64,000 nt of DNA. It comes from Micromonospora echinospora. Its GTDB lineage: Bacteria; Actinomycetota; Actinomycetes; Mycobacteriales; Micromonosporaceae. Both the position numbers and the translations under genes were made by a program. Every line of letters starts with the position of its first letter. The stretch's first letter is position 1. The notes beneath the pieces are model-generated. The model saw nothing but the letters and a program-made list of their open reading frames with translations. It did no database searches and was not told the origin of the DNA. Shown in pieces: positions 60,144 to 64,000 of this stretch. The DNA lies in assembly GCF_900091495.1 (NCBI RefSeq), contig NZ_LT607413.1, positions 5,843,001-5,907,000 of the forward strand, in the 5' to 3' direction.

Positions 60144-61864
60144 GGCGTGCCCTCCCCGGCCTGGAAGACCGCCCGGTAGGCCGGGTCCGACCAGAGGAGA
60201 CGGTGTGGGGCGAGGGCCCGCAGCCGTCCGCCGTCGAGCCAGGCCACCAGGTCGGCCGCCGCCGCTGTCGCCGTCCGGTGGGTGACCACCAGGCGGGTAC
60301 GCTCACCGGCCCGCCCGGCGATTGCCCGGGAGACCCGGTGCTCGGTGGCGGTGTCCAGGCTGGACGTCGCGTCGTCGAGGACGAGCAGCCGTTCGGCGGC
60401 GAGCGCGCGGGCCAGCCCCAGCCGCTGCGCCTCGCCTCCGGAGAGCGGCGCCCGGTGCAGCGGGGTGCGGAAGCCCTCCGGCAGGCGGCCCACGCAGTCG
60501 TCCACCGCCGCCGCGCGGGTCGCGGCGAGCACCGGGGGAGTGGCCGGGGCGTCCGGTGGTGGGACCGCGGCGTCGGCGGGCAACGCCAGCCCGACCGCCT
60601 CGTGCACGGTCGCGCCGACCAGGACCGGCCGCTCGAAGGCGTACCCCACCGCGCGGCGCAGCGTCGCCGGGTCGAGCCGGTGCAGCGGCACCCCGTCGAG
60701 CAGCACCTCACCGGCGTCCGGGTCGTGCAGCCGACCGGCCACCGCAGCGAGGGTGGACTTGCCCGACCCGGAGACGCCGACCACGGCGACCGTGCCACCG
60801 GCGGGCACGGTCAGGTCGACCCCGGAGAGGATCGGACGGCCGTCGTCGGCATGGACGGTGACCTCGCGCAACGTCAACTCACCCCACCCCCGGGGCAGGG
60901 ACCGGTCGCCGACCGGGGCCACCGGAAGGGCCAGCGGTTCGGCGAGACGGTGCGCGCCGGCGCGGACCCGGACCAGGCGGTTGAGGGCGGCCACCGCCGC
61001 GCCGAGTCCCGCGCCGAGAGTCGCGTACCGGACGGCGGCCACCAGCTCGCCGGGGGTGAGCCAGCCGGCGGTCAGCCCGTACCCGCCGACGGCGATCACG
61101 GCCAGGGTCAGCAGCGGCGCCACAGCGGCGGTCCGGGCACCCGCGCGGGCCAGCAGCTCCCAGCTGCGGCGGCCGTGTTCGGCCAGCTCGGGCAGGGGTT
61201 CGAGGATCCGTTCCCGCTCCTGGTCGACGGTGCCGGCGGCGGCGACGGTGCGCGCCCCACCCGTCGACTCCAACAGTCGCCCGGCGATCGCGCCGAGGAC
61301 CCGCTGGTAGGCGGTGATCACCGTGGAGGAATCGGTGACGAAGGCACGCAGCAGCACGGTCAGCAGGACCAACCCCGCGAACAGGGTCAGGCCGAGCGCC
61401 GGCGCCAACAGGGTGAGCGCGACGACGCTGCCCAGCGGGGGGATCACCGCGACCGCGCCGAGGACCACCGCGTTGCCGGCCTGCCCGGCGTCGGCGGCCT
61501 GGGCGACCAGCCGGGCGGTCAGGTCGCCCACCGGGTGCCGGCGCGCCTGCCGGACGTCCAGGCGGAACAGGTGGCGGGTCAGCTGGTCGCGCAGCCGGGC
61601 GGTGGCCCGGGCCGCACCGTACCCGGTGGCCAGGTCGCTGAGCGTGTCGGTGGCGATCAGCACCGCCACCAGGACACCGGCGACCAGCGGCCACCAGCGG
61701 GAGCCGTCGCCGAGCGCGGCGTCCACGGCGTGACCGAGAGCGGTGGGCAGGAACAGTTGGGCGGCGGCGCCGAGCAGCGCGACCCCGGCCAGGGCGATCG
61801 TCCAGCCACCGCCGTGCCGCACCGACCGGCGTACCAACCGGTCCCCGGGTGACCGCGTCCCCAT
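60140..61864 (-). CDS. ABC exporter (membrane + ATPase domains fused), lanthipeptide cluster, RamA/RamB-like
   Basis: ATG 61864 follows GGGAGGACGA and is preferred over 61879; 574 residues. Six helices (about 20-300), then Walker A GVSGSGKSTLA, signature LSGGEAQRLGLARAL, Walker B LLVLDDATSSLD and VVTHRTATAA. The Walker B catalytic residue is Asp (D-D-A) instead of Glu, so this half may hydrolyse ATP poorly and rely on its partner, a common asymmetry in heterodimeric exporters. Sits 69 bp downstream of the precursor gene. Confidence 0.88.
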   Translation of the reverse strand: MGTRSPGDRLVRRSVRHGGGWTIALAGVALLGAAAQLFLPTALGHAVDAALGDGSRWWPLVAGVLVAVLIATDTLSDLATGYGAARATARLRDQLTRHLFRLDVRQARRHPVGDLTARLVAQAADAGQAGNAVVLGAVAVIPPLGSVVALTLLAPALGLTLFAGLVLLTVLLRAFVTDSSTVITAYQRVLGAIAGRLLESTGGARTVAAAGTVDQERERILEPLPELAEHGRRSWELLARAGARTAAVAPLLTLAVIAVGGYGLTAGWLTPGELVAAVRYATLGAGLGAAVAALNRLVRVRAGAHRLAEPLALPVAPVGDRSLPRGWGELTLREVTVHADDGRPILSGVDLTVPAGGTVAVVGVSGSGKSTLAAVAGRLHDPDAGEVLLDGVPLHRLDPATLRRAVGYAFERPVLVGATVHEAVGLALPADAAVPPPDAPATPPVLAATRAAAVDDCVGRLPEGFRTPLHRAPLSGGEAQRLGLARALAAERLLVLDDATSSLDTATEHRVSRAIAGRAGERTRLVVTHRTATAAAADLVAWLDGGRLRALAPHRLLWSDPAYRAVFQAGEGTP

Positions 61865-61933
61865 TCGTCCTCCCGACACGCGTGTGCCCCGGGCGGGTAC
61901 GTCTACCCGCCCGGGGCTCGCTTGGTGATTCGA

Positions 61934-62053
61934 TCAGTCGCAGGACGTGACCGACAGCGAGCTGCCCTCGCAGAGGAGCAGGCTCAGCCCACTGGTGTCG
62001 CCGCCGCCGTGGGTGCGGTCGGCCTCCATGCCCTGAAGGTCCAGAAGCGTCAT
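61934..62053 (-). CDS. amfS: SapB/AmfS-type class III lanthipeptide precursor
   Basis: 39 residues from ATG 62053 with GGGGAGGTGATTTGAC directly upstream; too short for routine gene finding. The leader opens MTLLDLQGME, matching the N-L-F/L-D-L-Q-x-M-E box of RamS/AmfS needed for recognition by the synthetase. The core (about 20-39), TSGLSLLLCEGSSLSVTSCD, holds two S-x-x-S-x-x-x-C units (Ser21-Ser24-Cys28 and Ser31-Ser34-Cys38), the pattern for labionin or lanthionine rings. SapB ends ASLLLCGDSSLSITTCN, nearly the same plan. The ATG overlaps the synthetase stop (ATGA). Product: likely a surface-active morphogenetic peptide for aerial growth. Confidence 0.93.
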   Translation of the reverse strand: MTLLDLQGMEADRTHGGGDTSGLSLLLCEGSSLSVTSCD

Positions 62054-64000
62054 GTCAAATCACCTCCCCCCGAGGTCTCGGTCGTCAGGCTCGCCCCCGT
62101 TGGTGAGGGGAGTTCGGGTGCGCCGGCCAGCGGCGCGAGGAAGGGCAGCGTCAGCGGTTCGTCGTGCCGCGCCGCGCCCAGGGCGAACAGCACACCGGCG
62201 GTGCCGGTGGCGAGGTCCATCGAGAGCCGCAGCAGCTTCTCGCCGGGGAAGGCCACCCCGTCGGCGTACGGCATGGCGTGCCAGGCCAGCCGCCGCAGCT
62301 GCGCGTCGAGTTCCTGCCGCTGCTCGGGCGTGCGGGCGGTCGCCGCGAGGTAGGCGACGATTCCCGCCCGGCCCGCGAAGAGGCCGCTCTGCGCGTACAT
62401 CGGGGACCGGGCCGCCTGGTACGCCGCAGCGCTCGCCCGGGCGAACCCGTCGTCGTGGCGGTGCGTCAGGTACTGGTCGATGGCCAGCCCCACACCGACG
62501 CCGCCCTGTCCGAGGTAGGGCATGGTCCGCCAGCCCTCGTTGACCTCAAGGGCGCCGTTCGGGCGTACCACGCACCGACGCAGGTCCTGGCGCAGGGCCG
62601 TGGCGGCGTGCTCCAGCAGCGTCGCGTCCCCGGTCAGCTCGTACAGGCGCACCAGCATCAGCGCCGGCCCGCTCCGACCGCGCAGCAGCCCGGCGTACGG
62701 GTGCACACCACCGCTGATGTCCGGTCCGGGGTCGTCGGCGAGCCGGTCGACCACCCGTTCGGCGGCCTGCCACGCGGCGTCGCGCAGCCCGGACTCCCCG
62801 GTGCGTCCGGCCAGGTCGGCCAGGTTGAGCGCCACTCCTGACAGGCCACTGAGCAGGCTGTGGTCCAGCCGGTCCCAGGGCTCCCGGAGGCAGATCTCGA
62901 CCACGTCCAGCGCGTCCTGCCGGCGGCCTAGCCGCTCCAGCGCGTACGCGACCCCGTGCAGCCCGTCGTAGAAGCCGAGCCGGGTGCCGGAGACCGGGTT
63001 CTTCGCCCGCCGGACCAGCCACTCCTCGTGTTCCGGCCGGCGGCCCGCCCCGGTCTGCGCCAGGGTGTGCAGCACCCCGGCCGCGCCGTACGCGAGGTTG
63101 AGCCCGCCGCTGCGGAACTGCTCGATGTCACCGGGGAAGAGCCGGTCGTTCCGGTCCGGGGTGGCGCTGGCGAGGATCGCCCGGGCGAGCCGGTCCCGGA
63201 CGGTCGGCCAGTCGTCGGCGGCCAGGTCCGGCACGGGCACGCCGGTCGGTACGGAGCCGGCGCCGGTCGCACCCGTCGCGTCGGACCCGGTCTCCGCGGC
63301 GAACGCGGCGGTGATCTCGTCGACCGCCGGGTCGAGGAAGGAGCGGGGGACCGGGAAGTTCTCGGCGATGACGTCGGCCAGGTGCGCGGCCTTCGCCGGG
63401 GAGAGCCGGACCAGCTGGGTCAACGGGAGGAACAGCGCCAGGCGGAGGCAGGCCAGGGCGTACCGGTCGGCGGCCTTGCCCCGGACGTGGCGGGGCGCGG
63501 CGAAACCCTGGTTACGCAGGCCCGGCCGGTGGCTGTCGTCCTCGGCGGCGGCGACCTCGAAGTCGATGAGGGCGATCCGGTCGTCCGGTCGCACCATGAT
63601 GTTGGACATGTGCAGGTCGCCGTAGACCACGCCCCGGTCGTGGATCGCCTGCACGGCGGTCTCGACCTGGGTGTAGACGTCCCGCGCCCACCGGGTGTAC
63701 GCCGCCAGCTTCTCCTCGGTGGCGTCGGCGACGACCAGCGGGTGCCGGTTGGCGAGCACCTTGTTCAGCGGGCGTCCCTCGACGAACTCCAGCGCGAGGA
63801 ACCGGTGCTCGCCGAGGGTGAACTCGTCGTGCAGCCGGGGCAGCTGCGGCAGGTCGGCGAGCCGGCGCAGCATCGCCGCCTCCCGCTCCAGCCGGGCGAC
63901 CGCGTCGGTTCCGTCGGAGTCCAGGCCGGCCAGGGGGCGGGCCTCCTTGAGCACCACCTGCGCGTCGTCGCGGGTGTCCCGCCCCACGTAGAGGCCGCCG
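62050..64000 (-). CDS. lanKC: Class III lanthionine synthetase LanKC (RamC/AmfT-like), N-terminus outside the window
   Basis: About 650 residues are visible; the lyase domain and the kinase start lie beyond 64000. The kinase part begins with a glycine-loop end (GGLYVGRDTRDDAQVVLKEA, with the ATP-binding Lys), then FLALEFVEG, the catalytic loop VVYGDLHMSNIMV and metal loop ALIDFEV. A LanC-like cyclase domain follows (about residues 300-640 of the visible part): LAYGAAGVLHTLAQ, GFYDGLHGVAYAL, LLSGLSGVALNLAD, YLGQGGVGVGLAIDQYL. The zinc ligands (Cys, Cys-His-Gly) of class I/II/IV cyclases are absent, which defines class III. It phosphorylates and dehydrates Ser in the precursor and closes the rings. 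Confidence 0.93.
   Translation of the reverse strand, partial: GGLYVGRDTRDDAQVVLKEARPLAGLDSDGTDAVARLEREAAMLRRLADLPQLPRLHDEFTLGEHRFLALEFVEGRPLNKVLANRHPLVVADATEEKLAAYTRWARDVYTQVETAVQAIHDRGVVYGDLHMSNIMVRPDDRIALIDFEVAAAEDDSHRPGLRNQGFAAPRHVRGKAADRYALACLRLALFLPLTQLVRLSPAKAAHLADVIAENFPVPRSFLDPAVDEITAAFAAETGSDATGATGAGSVPTGVPVPDLAADDWPTVRDRLARAILASATPDRNDRLFPGDIEQFRSGGLNLAYGAAGVLHTLAQTGAGRRPEHEEWLVRRAKNPVSGTRLGFYDGLHGVAYALERLGRRQDALDVVEICLREPWDRLDHSLLSGLSGVALNLADLAGRTGESGLRDAAWQAAERVVDRLADDPGPDISGGVHPYAGLLRGRSGPALMLVRLYELTGDATLLEHAATALRQDLRRCVVRPNGALEVNEGWRTMPYLGQGGVGVGLAIDQYLTHRHDDGFARASAAAYQAARSPMYAQSGLFAGRAGIVAYLAATARTPEQRQELDAQLRRLAWHAMPYADGVAFPGEKLLRLSMDLATGTAGVLFALGAARHDEPLTLPFLAPLAGAPELPSPTGASLTTETSGGGDLT

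Noticed and set aside
1..64000. CRISPR array, insertion sequence or rRNA operon
   Set aside because: No regularly spaced repeats, no transposase or integrase motifs, and no rRNA sequence were seen anywhere in the window.

Overview
The window is very GC-rich DNA (roughly 70-75% by eye, strong G/C third-position bias, many GTG and a few TTG starts, tight GTGA/ATGA gene overlaps). It comes from a filamentous actinomycete. Gene content (SapB-type lanthipeptide, GH84 and CBM2 enzymes, DUF817, F5/8- and LamG-type glycan enzymes) fits Micromonosporaceae such as Micromonospora, but that assignment is an inference.

Layout. 0-6 kb: start of an MFS exporter (minus), an AsnB asparagine synthetase, a secreted CBM2-GH5 cellulase with a good sigma70-like promoter, and a secreted protein of Ig-like repeats. 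6.4-16.2 kb: an enolase-superfamily enzyme, an MFS transporter, a divergent PLP enzyme of the cysteine-synthase fold, a methyltransferase - ATP-grasp ligase - methyltransferase run, and a siderophore-type ABC importer. I read this as a candidate undescribed small-molecule (possibly metallophore) locus. 16.4-27 kb: an amino-sugar/glycan utilisation locus with a secreted GH84 hexosaminidase, a HutC-type GntR regulator, and a long operon of sugar-binding lipoprotein, two permeases, BadF-type kinase, ceramidase-like protein and SIS protein. Two similar dre-like operators flank it.

27-43 kb: DUF817 membrane protein; metNIQ methionine importer; a histidine kinase/response regulator followed by a NatAB-like ABC exporter; then cobalamin synthesis, with cobL-cobM-cobF on the minus strand and, behind a clear cobalamin riboswitch, a chelatase I/D protein, CobO and a CobB-CobA fusion on the plus strand. 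43-45 kb: a lower-GC insert with an EntS-like MFS gene and a broken JmjC/cupin gene, bordered by hairpins and a tRNA T-arm-like scrap. 45-51 kb: serpin, LtrA, methyltransferase, SMI1/KNR4 protein and a membrane protein, ending at a 22-bp perfect inverted repeat. 51-54 kb: a molybdate operon (HTH-Mop protein, modABC). 54.1 kb: a Clp-N/HTH protein with two palindromic operators laid over a leaderless promoter.

55-64 kb: a secreted proline-rich protein, two RamR-like LuxR regulators (one with a degenerate receiver), and a SapB/AmfS-type class III lanthipeptide cluster read leftwards: LanKC synthetase (runs off the right edge), a 39-residue precursor with two SxxSxxxC labionin motifs, and two ABC exporters.

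How they work together: the ABC importers (siderophore-type, sugar, methionine, molybdate) each sit with their own regulator or enzymes. The lanthipeptide operon resembles the ramCSAB/ramR morphogen system of Streptomyces. Family calls are from recognised motifs only; no database search was run.
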